A stretch of 64,000 nt of DNA from Toxonevra muliebris (lineage: Eukaryota > Arthropoda > Insecta > Diptera > Pallopteridae). The notes under the pieces are model-generated. The model was not told the DNA's origin, did not search any database, and saw only the letters and a list, made by a program, of their open reading frames with translations. The translations under genes were made by a program, and so were the position numbers. The stretch is taken from the NCBI GenBank assembly GCA_963691655.1, contig OY829326.1, forward strand, positions 149,190,998 to 149,254,997, in the 5' to 3' direction. Shown here piece after piece: positions 34,965-46,800 of this stretch (its first letter is position 1; each line of letters starts with the position of its first letter).

Positions 34965-35425
34965 TTAACCCTTTGGGCACCATGGTGACACCGGTGTGAA
35001 AAGATTAATTTTTGCAATTTTTTTAAATTTAAGGCTTCTGGAAGGAGAATTTCTGGTTCATTAATTTAAAAAATTTCCAAATACGTTTTTCGGTAACGGT
35101 ACTGTAGCGGATGAAAGTTAAAAAATTGTGTTTTCCATTTGTTTATTTTAAATCGCTCACAATTTTTACAAAATTTGTCCAAATACACCAAATTTTTAAT
35201 ATGATATAAGAAAAACTATTTACTCAAACATTATTTTTCATATTTTTAAATTTTTGTTTACTTTTTTAGAAATACAAATTTTGCTATGGGTCACCGGTGA
35301 CCCATACATCTTCAATGGAAACATTTTAAGAACTTTTTCACAATGAAATGGGAGTCGAAAAATGCGAATCTGGGCTCGATTTTGCTCTACTGGTTCTAGT
35401 TTCCTAACGGTCAAGAAAGGGTTAA
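34965..35425. mobile_element. piggyBac-like MITE with TTAA duplication
   Basis: The core runs from CCCTTTGGGCACC at 34969 to AAGAAAGGG at 35421, with TTAA on each side. Terminal CCCTTT next to TTAA is the piggyBac pattern. The inner part has a perfect 20-bp palindrome (35286-35305) and a related ggtgacaccggtgtg near the left end. No transposase is present. Confidence 0.65.
35286..35305. repeat. Perfect 20-bp palindrome
   Basis: ATGGGTCACCGGTGACCCAT equals its own reverse complement. The 18-bp core recurs at 35515-35532, outside the TTAA-bounded element. It could be a transposase-binding or protein-binding dyad of the element family. Confidence 0.85.
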
Positions 35426-35514
35426 GTGAAAAATAAGTACTTTGTCTGTCTTTAAAAAGATATCTAATAAAAATATACAGAAAAAGTTCATCGAAAATTC
35501 CCATTGTGGGCCGC

Positions 35515-35532
35515 TGGGTCACCGGTGACCCA
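35515..35532. repeat. Perfect 18-bp palindrome, second copy
   Basis: TGGGTCACCGGTGACCCA, same core as at 35286-35305 and 210 bp from it. It may mean that the element is larger than the TTAA-bounded unit. Confidence 0.85.
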
Positions 35533-35819
35533 TGACAGTTCAAACCTTTAGAGGCACAAAATATCTGTTTTGATAAAAAATTGTAACAAGAAATAGGGGT
35601 CAGACAATATAAATCCGTATTCGGTTTGCACTATCAGTGATTAGTTCTAGGCTTCTGGTTTAGCGTTTCTCATTTAAAATATTTATTGAAGAGGGTGTGG
35701 GCCTAGACAGATCTTCTGATAATAATTGTCCAACTAGCCAGAAATTTAGTCATTCTGACTTATAATATTGTCGCTGTAAACGAAAGCGTGAGATATTGAC
35801 AGAGCTTATATAAATTTGA

Positions 35820-37640
35820 AATATTTTTTTTTAGATAATGTTTAGCAATTTTGAAATTTCATAATTTCATAATAATTTAAAAAAAGTTTTTTTGGAGACT
35901 TTAAGACTTCATAGAAATTCTTAGAACTTATGGATATTCTCTAAAATTGGTATGAATATTTTCAATAAATGTAGATTTCTAGTAGTTTAAGTACTTCATA
36001 AACTTTCCGGTGGTTCTAGGAATCTAAGAATATGGTTTAAAATTTTTGAATTTTTTTTTAGACTTTTAGATATATTTAGAATTCAGTAAAACTCTAGAGT
36101 TATTTTTGCCACATAAATTTTATAGAAGTTTTCAGAACTTATGGAAATTTGTAGTAATTTTTGGATACTGTTAAAAAGTTTTGGTTACTCTCTGAATAAT
36201 TTGGAAATTTTTTGGCGTTTTTAGAAAGTTATAGAACATATTTGGAAGTTTAGTTAATTAAAAAAAAAAAAAATTTTAATTTTTTTTGATTTCTAAAATT
36301 TTTTAAAGATTCTCAGAAATACTTAAAGACCTTTAGAGCTTCTAAGAAAATTTTAAAGATTTTTGGAGACTTATATATATATATATGCAATTTCGTAAAA
36401 TATTTTGTCTGAAATTTCCAGATTTTTTGGAAATTTTGGATACTGTTAAACTTTTTAGAAGTTTTAAAAAATTTGTCTAATTTTTATGGAAATTTTTGGT
36501 TCTATTGAAACTTTAGGTTTTATAAAAGTTTTTAGATTTTAAGTATTTTTCAGTCATATGTAATAAGTTTTCGATATTTTTTTAATTTATAACTATTTTG
36601 GATTTCTGACTTTCAAGTTTTTTGAAAATTTTGAAGATTAGGTATGTTAGGTATTTATACAATATTTTTATAAGCTTTTGAAAGTTGTTAGTTTTAATAC
36701 ATTGTAAGATTATATGGACAATTTCTGTACTTTGTAGAGATATAACGTAAATCGAATTGAATTTAGAAAATATTGAAGATTTTTCGCATATATTTTGAAT
36801 TTTTAAAAGTCCTTAGTTTTAAGACATAGTACGAAAGAATTGGGAATTTCTATACGTTTCAGAAATTTCTATAATTTTTTAGATATCTAAAAAATTTTAA
36901 GCTTTATTGAGATTTTCAGAAATTTCTAGAGACTTTACGAAATGCTTAGTTGTTTTAGAGTTTTTGAACAATTTTTTAGTTAGTTTTGAAAAATAAAATT
37001 TAATAGAAATTTTAAAGATGTTTTGAAATTTATAAATTTATTGAAGACTTTTAGGTATTTTTATGTTTATTCAGAAAAAAAAAATTATGAATTGTTGAGA
37101 ACAACAATTTCTAAATTTTTTTTTTTTTTTCATTTTAAATTTTATAGAATGTTTGAGATTTTTCGGAATTATGCAGAAATTTTTGGAGATTTATTATATT
37201 TTTAGTAAACTATGAAAATTATATCTAAGCGTTAGTTTTTCAAAGTCTTGACTACTGTTCCATTTTTTAGTTTAATTTTAAGTAATGTATAGCAGGCTTA
37301 AAGAACATATATATGTAGGCATTTTTCATAAGAGTTGGCCGTTTCTGAGATTTTTTAAGATTTTTAACTATTTTTATGGTTTTTAGGTTTATTAGAGGTT
37401 TAAGAAATTTGTGAAGATCTTTTGTGATTTTTTTTTGTTTTAGAATTTATGGAGAATTTTTATAATTTTTACAGATTTTTATAATTTTTACAGATCTTTA
37501 GAATTTACACAGATTTTTATAATTTTTGCAGATTTTTATAATTTTTACAGACTTTTGTAATTTTTACAGATTTTTGTAATTTTTACAGGTTTTTATAATT
37601 TTTATAGATTTTTTTTGCTTTTGGTGCCAATTATAAAAAA
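35820..37640. repeat. T/A-rich low-complexity block 1
   Basis: Phrases such as gatttttagaaattt and tttttggaaattt recur without strict period. Composition and wording match block 2 (40030-41340). Open frames here are short and meaningless. Probably a very old, degenerate tandem array. Confidence 0.6.
37455..37610. repeat. 18-bp minisatellite, about 8 to 9 units
   Basis: The unit is close to acagatttttataattttt, with small variants (ttgtaatt, tttagaattt). It is the one well-ordered array inside the low-complexity block, so it shows what the block may have looked like before decay. Confidence 0.8.
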
Positions 37641-39429
37641 TGTGGAAAGGTTATTAGAGACCCCAGAATTTCATAAAAAATCCTTGACTTTTTGAAAATG
37701 TTTTTAGCTTGAAAGATAAGCAATTATTGGAGATCTCTAGGAATCTTCAAAATTTTTTTTTTGTATAAAATTTCTGGCTGCATGTTGCGTGCATTTTTCT
37801 AACCATTCTTCTTTCTACCTCTTCCAGCCTATTAAAATTTCAGACATACTTTAAATTTTTCTGAAATTTTGAACAGTTTGCCTCACTGTGTAATCTACAC
37901 ACTCTAGAGTCTTTGTTCAATAACACATTCAGGCATAATTTTAGTACATAAAAATATTAGTAGAATTTCATTTTAATATTCCAAATATTTTTCAAATCTC
38001 TACAACAGATGCCAATAAACATAAATACAAAAAAATATAGAACTGCAAGTTTTGTTTTAGTAATTTTTGATTACATCATAAAATGATTCAAAAAAACATA
38101 AATAAATTATGCATTTTTTGTTGTTGCTACTGCTTTTGTATATTTTGGGGATGGAATAAATAGTAAACTATAAAAAATTAGGTCAAATATTCAAATGTAA
38201 TATTAAAGAAATAAATTTCCGTTCAAAATTTTCGATTTGCATTCATTAATTGCTTTTAGCAAGCAAAATGTTAAAGAACCAACAAGAAATCTAAGATCTT
38301 GGGGAAAATCTGAAACCAACTATTTGCACACTTTTAATGTCAAAATTTCCAGACTTATTGGCGAATAGCCAAAAAGCAAAGAATAAAATGATTTCACAGC
38401 TGCTTAAAAGAAAATAATTGGCAAAGCAAAAAAAATTTAAAAAACCAAAAAACTGAAAGATGATAAAGTGAACAAATAAAAAAAAAAACGAAAGTGGCTG
38501 CTACAAAATCAAAATAGCTTACCAAAGCTGCAGGCGCCGGGGTCAAATCTTTAATAAAAGTCAAAGGAAAACTATTACAAAATTTCAAGGGTAATTATAA
38601 CATAAGAAAGAATAATAAAAAAAAAATATGCGCCTTTAGTAAATTGCTGATATAAAAAGATAGCAAAATATTTAATACTTTTTTTAAACACAAATTTTAT
38701 GCTAATTATCCAAACAAACATTTTTATGCTTGGGTGGTGCTTGAGCGATTTAAGCTGAAAAAACATGCCTGCCTGTTTGCCTCCTACTTTACGGAAGTCA
38801 GTCAATTGAGTTTATGCGCTTTTGTTTAGTGCTTGACACTAGCCAAATTTAAATTGGCATATCATGTTTATATTTACTTCGTCATCGACATATATAAAAT
38901 TTTATGTACGTTCCCATGTATGTATGGTTTTCTTGAACTTTTGCCAAATTTAACGACGTGCCAGCAACTTAAGAAAATATTTATTTAAAACTCTATATTT
39001 ATTTTTTTTTCTTTCTTTTATTTATAAACAACTTTTACATACATATATGCATGAGTCTACTTTAGTTTTATTGTTTATTGTTGTCTTGTGCGTGCGTATC
39101 GGATGGAAAAGCTTCTAATTGTATGCATACACACATACAAATACATGTGCATGTATATATATTTACATATAAACATTTGTTGGTTGAGTGATTTTTACAT
39201 CAACACTTAATTAATAATTTACATAAAAAGGAAAAAAGAACGTGAAAATGCTTAGGTACGTGCTGCCTAAGAACAAGTATAGTGTCGATTGAGTGACTAG
39301 ATGATTGCACTTAGTATATTGTTTTGTGAAGTAGAAATTATTTTCGAAAACGATGACAGAGTCGAGTAAAAGTTTTCAACTCTTTCAGCTCTGTATTGAG
39401 ATACAGATAACTTAGAGAAGACGGAGGAG
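37641..39429. other. Unannotated AT-rich stretch
   Basis: No gene or element boundary that I can support. The frames at 38394-38588 and 38575-38805 on the minus strand lack recognisable domains. Confidence 0.4.
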
Positions 39430-39700
39430 TGAGAAAATCCTGCAGTCAAGCTACTATCAAAACTCTAGATTCAAGAATAACATCTTTAAAATCTATAGGT
39501 AAATGTAGAAAAAAACTTTTGTGTATATATCAGTCTTAAGCTGAGTATAACTCATACTATAAGTATATGGGTTTCCGGCTAAAGAATCATTAAAGATAAT
39601 GTAAAAGTGGATAAATTAGCTAGATTTTAATCTACCCTAGATACTGCCCAGTCGCAATCAGTTCCAAATTTCCTGGGCAAGACTTAAAATAAATATTATA
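39430..39700 (+). pseudogene. Decayed non-LTR RNase H domain
   Basis: Readable pieces in order are ATIKTLDSRITSLKS and KCRKKL (the segment after the second catalytic Asp), then, in another frame, IIKDNVKVDKLARF (the G-I-GNEKADELAR block with the last catalytic Asp). It ends with a DTAQSQSVPNFLGKT-like tail. Stops and frame changes throughout. The pattern is that of RNase H domains of R1/I-type retrotransposons. Confidence 0.5.
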
Positions 39701-39958
39701 TTTAGCAGGAAGACCACGAACCTTGCACAGCATTTAGTCTACAGGAATTTGTTCTTTCCCCAGATAAACGAAACAAGTTTCGGGACCCATTAGATATTTT
39801 TAGGTGTTATAACAATTTTTATAGATAATTTTAGTTGTTTTGTTGATAATTTTATTTCAACTTTCCTCTTTTCTTACAAGTTATTTTTTGATTATAAAAT
39901 GAACACACAGCTCCGCTGACCAATTCGTTCCGCTGTTTGCTGACTACTGCTACTCAAG

Positions 39959-39983
39959 CTCTCTCTCTCTCTCTTCTCTCTCT
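39959..39983. repeat. CT microsatellite
   Basis: An almost pure run of CT dinucleotides with one TT interruption. Confidence 0.9.
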
Positions 39984-40029
39984 GCTCGAACGTAGTTAAA
40001 TATTTTTGAAAACTTCTAGAAAAATTGTC

Positions 40030-41340
40030 AATGATTTTATGTTTTTTTTTTTAAACTGCATTGAAATATTTTTGCAATTTATGAAGATTCTCTGAAAATT
40101 TATAATTAATGAAATCTCTTAGATAATTTTGAAATGCTTCAGATGTTTTCAAAAATGTTTGGATATTTTTATTGTTAAAAGGTTTAGGTTTACAGAGTTT
40201 TGCAGAACATATGGGCATTTTCAAAAAAGAAACGTTTTGGAAATACATAAGCTTCCTGAGATTTTTTTCTAAATTGTTACAAAAATTGTGGAAAATGGTG
40301 AAGATTTTTCAAAATTCATTAAAAAAATTTAAGGAGTTAGAGAATTTTGGAGACTTCTACAAATTTATAAAATATAGAAACTAAAGATTTAAATTTTTTT
40401 TTTTAACCTTAACAATACACAAAATTTTTTTGTAACTTTTAGAACTATTGTAATATTTTAGACATTTTTAAAGTTTTTGAGAAGATTTAACATTTTTTTA
40501 TGATTTCTTTTAAAACTTTTAGTTTTCAGAATTTAGGGAATACTTCCAATCTTTATAGAAAGTTTTGGTTAGGCATTATGTAAGATTCCTGCAGACATGC
40601 CTAACAGATTTTTGGAAATTTTTAAGGGTTTTCGCATTTTAAAGGGTTTACAGAACTTTTTTAAGACGTTTTTTCAAATATATAGTTTTCATAGAAGTTT
40701 TTAGAATTTTTAAAGAATTTCCGTAATTTTAAAAAATTTCTGGAGTTTTTCTTGATTTCTGGAGTTTTTCAAACTTTTTTTTTAGATTTTCTGAGATTTT
40801 TAGAAGATTTTTGGAAATGCTTGGCGTCTTTACAGTTTCGTAGAAATTTTTAGAGGTTTTCGGAGACTATAAAATTTCATAGAATTTATAACAAAATCTT
40901 TTTTGGAGATTTTCAGAAATTTTTGATGACTTTTAGAAGTTTTTGGCGAATTAGAACTTTTGAAAAATTTTTACAATGTTCAGATATTTCTGAAATTTTC
41001 TTGATTTTTAGAAATGTTTAAGCCTTTTAGAGATTTCCAGAAATTCTTGGGCATTTGGAAAACCTTAGCAATTTTACTGTTTCATTGAAATTTTAAGGAG
41101 TTTTGAGTAACTTCAAGAATTCATAAACTTTATGAAGAATTTCAATATTTTCGGAATTTATGGAGAATTTTCGTAATTTTCAGATATTTATGAAATTTTT
41201 ATTGATTGTAGGCAATGCTGGTTGGTTTAACTATTTTAAATTTTTAGAGGATTTGAAAGCCTTAAAAATTTTATCTGAAAAAAAAGTTGAAGATTTTTGG
41301 AGGTTTATAGATCTCATAGAAATTATTTGAATTCATGAAT
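40030..41340. repeat. T/A-rich low-complexity block 2
   Basis: Same irregular vocabulary as 35820-37640 (gaatttttagaa, ttttggagattt), with the interval 37641-40029 between. The frames at 40051-40384 on both strands are products of this composition, not genes. Confidence 0.6.
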
Positions 41341-42895
41341 GTTTAGCCTGGATACTACTTAGGCTTAAAGAGTTTCAAGATCCCCGAGTAAAGTTACCCT
41401 AAATTTTGAGGTAGGTAGGTTATTCATAACACTAACTTAATGGGACCGTTTTGCTTTTCCCAGATAGAAGAAAAATAGAATTTTTGACTGAAGGAAGAAA
41501 TGTTATGTAGTTTCTTTAAAGAGCCTAAAAAATTTATTGCTGCCTTTTGAATATATAAATCTGGGTAAAGTAAGGATGAGTATATGCTACCAATTATTGG
41601 AATTCACTTTTGCCACAGCAAGAGAGACTTGATCAAAATATAGTGGAACCAGGACCAAATATATTTTTGATGATGTGCAAAAATGTTTCCAAGGATTAGT
41701 CTTCACGGAGGTACTGGCCGGTGGAATATAATTCCAACCATTATTTATTATATATTTTTGCAATTACTGTCGGGTTCAGGTAGTAATGGTATCAGAATTG
41801 CCACGGAATTAAAACTCATGTGTACGTGTCAGGCCTTTTAATGTACTAAACTTCAAAATTTCAAGCATTTTCTTAGTTTTAACACAAAAAATTTAATACT
41901 TTTTTGTTTAAAACTAAAAAAAAAAAAAACAGCAATTGAATTTATTTGTTAGGTTGATTGCTAAGAAATTGTAAAATTTTATCATTCTACTTTTCCCTTT
42001 TGCCACACTGTACTTAGTACAGCATCTTTCCTATCAACATCTATTAGTTGGTGGTAGGCTGCAGTATTTGATTTTCAGAAGTTTACACTTAGTTTTGTTA
42101 GCGCGTTTTTTCTTTTGCCTTGCAAAAAGTATATATTTTTTTCTACTATCTTGATTTTTTAACTTTATTTTTATTTTCATCTCATCTTTACACTCTATGC
42201 TGCTGTTACTGCATAAAGTTTTATGCTGCATCCGCATCCTTATCATGCTGCAAATATTTACATCTGCAGTTTACTTTTTTTTTGTTGTAATTCTACATAC
42301 AACTTTTACTACGCTTCTATATTGCTCTAAAGAGTCGCTGAAAAGAGGAAAAATTGAATTCAAGGATTCAGTGCTCCAATTGCGCACTTTTTTATGCCAA
42401 TGCAAAGTTTCTTCTGGTTATTTGAAACAGCAACAACAACCTTGCTTTGCGTTTATTCACTGTGAAGAAACACCAACAACTTTATAATGTTATTCACAGC
42501 AAATTTGCTCGTAAGTTGTTGCTTTGCACCTCATAAATATAAATACTTATATATGCACAAATTTATGAACTTGCACTTTATTTATATTTCAATGCAACTA
42601 AGTTGTGTATAAAAAAAAGTATAAATAATGAATAAGTCTAAAACAAAAAAAGAAGAAAAATAATGAGTGACATCATGTTATCGGAATATATATTAAATAG
42701 TCTACATGTCTTTGATAGAAATTACCGATGAACATTTAATGGAAAATCAAAACCATATTTATTTAAAATCTACTTCAAAAAGTAATATCAATACCACTTA
42801 TAGGCCTTGAAATAACAATTCACTGCTCTTCAAATCAGAGGACCTCCACTGCAATATTACAAGGAGAATTGTGCGAGAATTTTTACTTGTTGTAG
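41341..42895. other. Unannotated stretch
   Basis: No supported gene. The frames at 42034-42487 have no recognisable domain. The last 100 bp may be the 5' part of the transposon that contains the DD37E gene, but I could not find inverted repeats. Confidence 0.4.
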
Positions 42896-43906
42896 GAGGG
42901 ATTTACTAACAGAAAATTGATTGTGAACAAATTTATTGAAAACCCGTCGTGGTCTGGTTCAAAGATTGCGAAAGTGTTAAATATCTCCAAAAGAACGGTA
43001 TGTAGAGTTATAAAACGATATAAAGAAACTCTTAGTGTTGAAAGAGCTAAAAAAGTTGTGAACAAAATGGAAACCACCAGCCTAAAATTAAAGGCAAAGA
43101 TCTTGAGGTCCATCAAAAGCAATTCCGGACTATCGGATAGCAATCGTGCCAAAAAAATCAATACCAGCAAAAGAACTGCTAGACGAATACGCATAAAAGC
43201 TGGGCTAAAGTGCTATCGTGCTATAAAATATCCAATAAGAACAGACAAACAGAATTTGCTGGCCAAAAAACGTGCTCGTCTTCTTTATAATATTGTTTTG
43301 ACCAAATTCAATGGATGCATTATTGTGGATGACGAATCATACGTAAAATTTGATCTTAAACAGCTTCCAGGTCAAAAATTTTATATGGCAACGTATCGTG
43401 GTAATGTACCCTCAAAATTCAAGTACATAAAAATGGATAAATTTGCAAAGAAAGCAATGGTATGGCAGGCTATTTGCAGCTGTGGTCTCAAATCCAGGGC
43501 ATTTGTGACATCCTCTTCTATGACGTCTGGTATTTACATCAAAGAGTGCCTTTCGAAACGACTATTGCCATCTGTTCGTCACCACCATTCGCCAGTGAAG
43601 TTTTGGCCTGATTTAGCCAGTCGCCACTACTCTAAGAAAACCATGGATTGGTATCAGACAAATAAAGTAGATGTAGTGCCCAAATATATGAATCCACCCA
43701 ATTGCCCCCAGCTTCGACCGATCGAAAAATACTAGGCTATTACAAAATATAAGTTGAAGAAAAATGCAGGTATTGTCAAAAATGTGAATTCAATGTTACT
43801 AAAATGGAACCAAATAGCCGCAAAAGTATCCAGAGCGGATGTTCAAAGGTTGATGGGGTCCATTAAAAGGAATACCCGGAACTTTTTGCACAACAAAGAA
43901 ATTTAA
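42896..43906 (+). pseudogene. Tc1-like DD37E transposase, second family
   Basis: One frame stays open from 42896 to the TAA at 43904-43906 except for a single TAG at 43733-43735. Domains in order: helix-turn-helix (SGSKIAKVLNISKRTVCRVI, followed by KRY), a second DNA-binding half (SNRAKKINTSKRTARRI), then DDESYVKFD, WPDLASRHY and NCPQLRPIEKY. The second Asp to Glu spacing is 37 residues. After the TAG, which replaces the conserved Trp, AITKYKLKKN, WNQIAAKVSRADV and RNTRNFLHNKEI complete the usual C terminus. No in-frame ATG precedes the domain (TAG at 42893; first residues EGFTNRK), so the start was lost. It is clearly a different family from 6716-8005. No terminal repeats were found. Confidence 0.9.
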
Positions 43907-44100
43907 ATCTTTTAATATTATAGTATTAAAACACAATATTTAACTTATTATTTAATGCATTATTTGTTATTCTGAGTGCTGTGGTTAAAAAGATACAGCA
44001 ACTTTCCTGCGTGCCAATTTTGCGTGAACCGCGCTTTATTTGATCATCTTCTTGAAGAAGGAAATCTCTTATTTGCCTATCAGATTCATTAGCATCATCA

Positions 44101-44509
44101 TCAATACATTTATTAGTGTAACTACAATTTTATTCCAGAAGATCCAGAAGTGCTACACTATCATATTATATATCAATTTAAAGAGCTTGACGGGTAGTTT
44201 AGCCAAAAATTATCAGATTTGAAATCCAATTCCAAAATATTAGCGTCGGAAGTTCTTTAAAATTCACTCATTGAACAAAGCATTGCATTCATCGTTGTAA
44301 AAATCATTGCTTAAGCGGAAGTAAACTACAAATGAGAGAGAGAAGACATGAGTAACGGCTTTTCTCAGAATTATCTAACGAATTATCTGCATACGAAAAT
44401 AACAAAATCAGCACCAACGAGTAGTTTGGTTCTCTTTTGATATTTGTTTTTTCATAAAGGGATTTATTGAACAAAAAATAGCCCCAGTTACTGGGGCCTT
44501 ACCGACTAG
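44101..44509 (+). mobile_element. Non-autonomous Helitron, copy 2
   Basis: 409 bp beginning TCAATACATTTATTAG after an A and ending accgaCTAG before a T. The 3' hairpin gccccagttactggggc is perfect, with 8 bases between it and CTAG. It is collinear and highly similar to copy 1 at 28555-28968, with small indels such as the GA-repeat near 44335. It lies 195 bp downstream of the DD37E pseudogene. Confidence 0.88.
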
Positions 44510-44639
44510 TACATAATTAATTCAGAAAACGCATCCAATATTCATTGGTCTGGAAAACTCAGAGCTGGAAATTACGAGGTTTAAACAGCAAGAGAACTCA
44601 TAACAAAACAATGCATTTTTTCTGGCTTATTGAAGTAAC

Positions 44640-44760
44640 GACCTTAGGCGTACTTCACGGCAGGGCTTTGGAGCGGAGCGCAGAACTGGAGCAAGGAGCT
44701 GTGGAGCACACTGTTTTGATCGAAGCTAGAGCTGAAGCTGGAGCAATGAAAATTTAACCG
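44640..44760. repeat. GGAGC-rich repeat end, copy 1
   Basis: It starts acttcacggcagggctttgg and then has irregular GGAGC and GGAGCT units. A complementary-ended relative lies at 45965-46060 (it ends agtgccctgcttcacgg), so the two could be opposite ends of one 1.4-kb element or two copies of one repeat. Confidence 0.5.
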
Positions 44761-44836
44761 TTCCGCTGCTCCGATTCATAATTTTTCCAACTATTGTTGC
44801 TTGACATTATATTTGAAAACTTGCACACTATTACAA

Positions 44837-45147
44837 TTGACAGGCTGAGAGGAAAAGTGGGCTAAAATTAATATAAGAGCAAAAGTGAAATAACTCAGTA
44901 TCTCAGCGCAAGAATGGCACAAGTAATACGGCTTAGAGTGAAAATTAAAAGACTTAAAAGTAAGAGCAAAAATGGTATAACAATTCTTTCAGAGAAAAAA
45001 AAGCATAATTTTTTATTCCGTTTCCGCTCTGAACATATTTCGTCCCGCTTTTGCGGGTGATATTTGTGTCGCTTTTCCTCTTAAGTAAAATTATTCCACT
45101 TTTTTCTGAACGTAGAAGTTATACCACTTTTCCTCTCAGCCTCTCAA
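44837..45147. repeat. Hairpin MITE, family 1, copy 3
   Basis: 311 bp, same orientation as copies 1 and 2 at 3.4-4.0 kb, with intact inverted ends TTGACAGGCTGAGAGG and CCTCTCAGCCTCTCAA. The interior has a small private insertion around 45045-45065 (cgggtgatatttgtg). Confidence 0.85.
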
Positions 45148-45180
45148 TTATAGGCCATGAAGTTTTTCCATTACCATCTC

Positions 45181-45325
45181 CATTAATCAATGCAAATGGC
45201 AATGCTGAGTTCAAATCCATTGGAATGAATTAGTACTAAAATAAATTCATTACATTTATTGATTAATTACAAATTCATTGCAAGGGATTTGAACTGAGTA
45301 GCGCCATTTCCATTGCAGTAATGAA
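45181..45325. repeat. Short inverted-repeat element
   Basis: The left arm (cattaatcaatgcaaatggc then ttcaaatcc) pairs with the right arm (ggatttgaact then gccatttccattgcagtaat) at roughly 80 percent. No coding content. Confidence 0.6.
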
Positions 45326-45346
45326 ATGTACAATTTTATTACAATA

Positions 45347-45490
45347 GCCCTATTCACGATTTCGTGCAAATGGTCTTGCATCATTGCAAATGCAAAATAG
45401 TTCTGCTATCACAATAACATATGCGATATAATAAATAAAATTTTCATTTGCAATGATGCAAGACCGTTTACACCATATCTTGAATAGGGC
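45347..45490. repeat. Long-arm MITE with TA flanks
   Basis: 144 bp starting GCCCTATTCACGATTTCG, with inverted arms of about 50 bp that both contain ggtcttgcatcattgcaaat. It is flanked by TA at both ends (45345-45346 and 45491-45492), as for Tc1/mariner-type MITEs. Confidence 0.85.
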
Positions 45491-45964
45491 TAATGTGTGT
45501 TAATAATTCCTAATTTTTTTTTAAAAGATGTCACTAAGAAAAAGGAGTTCACAATCTTAACTGGTTCTATTGCTATGATTGCAACCTTCAAAACGATATA
45601 GTAACAACTATATCATTATAGCATTATATTTTTTCGTATGGTAAACATGTCGAGTTTTGAACCAAATAAAGAGTACTTTCGGAACTTCCCAGAATTGGTC
45701 ACCTAACATCAAGTTTTTCAATATCGAGTTTTTGGTGGATTATGATTAGTCGTACTCACTTTCATCTGTACCGAAAGATATACACCGAAAATTTACAATC
45801 TCTTCCTTCAGCTCAAATTACAAATTCTGGAAGCAGTACTCTAAATATCAAAATAATTTTTGCTTTTCCTGTAAAATTCGGAAAATGGGTGTTAGGGCTT
45901 TATCAAATTAAGGTAGCAATACACATAAACGAATTTAAAATAAAAAAATTGTTTTTATTTAGAA

Positions 45965-46060
45965 AATTATGTATAGTTGGAGCTCGGAGCGGAGCACGGA
46001 GCACAGAGTCGGAGCTATACTTAAGAGGTCGGAGTGGGGCTGGAGTGCCCTGCTTCACGG
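45965..46060. repeat. GGAGC-rich repeat end, copy 2
   Basis: It contains ggagctcggagcggagcacg and further GGAGT units, ending ctggagtgccctgcttcacg. The terminal phrase is the approximate complement of the start of 44640-44760. The frames read through it are simple-repeat translations. Confidence 0.5.
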
Positions 46061-46379
46061 TTATAATTTCTGCCACAGGAACCAAGATTCCGAGACAACG
46101 CAGCTTAATATTAACTTAACTTTTAAAATAGGGTACAGATTTTTAGGTGCATACCTAAACATGTACGTAGAATGTAAATGAAATATTTATCTACAGATTT
46201 ATGCACTATTTTGCATACTAAAACTATTATGAAAAGTATATTTAAAATTCAGACATATTTAAAACACCCACGGAGATGTGTTTACGTTATTTTATATGTT
46301 ATTTTATAATGATTGATTAGAATAATATTTAAAATAAAAATTTCAGTCAGTCTTTCTGTCAGATTAATTACACTGCAGT

Positions 46380-46800
46380 TAGACAAAGGAAACTGATACT
46401 AATTTTTGGTCTGGGCTTTGATATAAATTTTGGTCTGAGTTTTGCTCTAATGTAACGTCCGAAATTTGGTTTATATTTTTATCGGAATTTTGGTCTCTCT
46501 CTAACCTTTATTATGGGTCTAAATTTTGCACTAAGTTATGGTTCGATTTTTGGTCTGAATATTATTATAACTTTTGGTCTTAACCCAGATATGTCCAATG
46601 TGTTTTATATAGTATACTTCATAAATATTTGATTTTGATTAAATGAAAAATATAATCAAATCAAAACTTTCTGAAGTGTACTACTACATATTCATTCAAT
46701 GAGTCATTGGTAATATCTGGTTAAGTTTGATCTCTTTTTGGTTTAAATTTTGGTCTGGATTTTGTTTTGGTTCTCGGTCTAGATATTGCTCTACTCTAAT
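46380..46800. repeat. Degenerate tandem repeat, TTTTGGTCTGA type
   Basis: Irregular 12-20 bp units with ttttggtctgaa recur on both sides of a small TTAA-flanked MITE. The complementary wording (cagaccaaaat, ccagacta) fills 51820-52090, so the same satellite-like sequence is present in both orientations. Confidence 0.65.
46580..46724. mobile_element. piggyBac-like MITE, TTAACCCAGATAT ends
   Basis: It is bounded by TTAA at both ends. The left terminus is CCCAGATATGTCCAATG and the right (complement) is CCAGATATTACCAATG. It sits inside the TTTTGGTCTGA satellite. The left two thirds reappear at 62157-62269. The TTAA duplication and CC start fit piggyBac-type ends. Confidence 0.75.

Noticed and set aside
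42883..43194. Minus-strand frame of 103 codons
   Set aside because: Antisense of the transposase helix-turn-helix region.
45742..46119. 125-codon frame and its antisense partner with REL/SGAR repeats
   Set aside because: The repetitive part is the translation of a GGAGC-type simple repeat.
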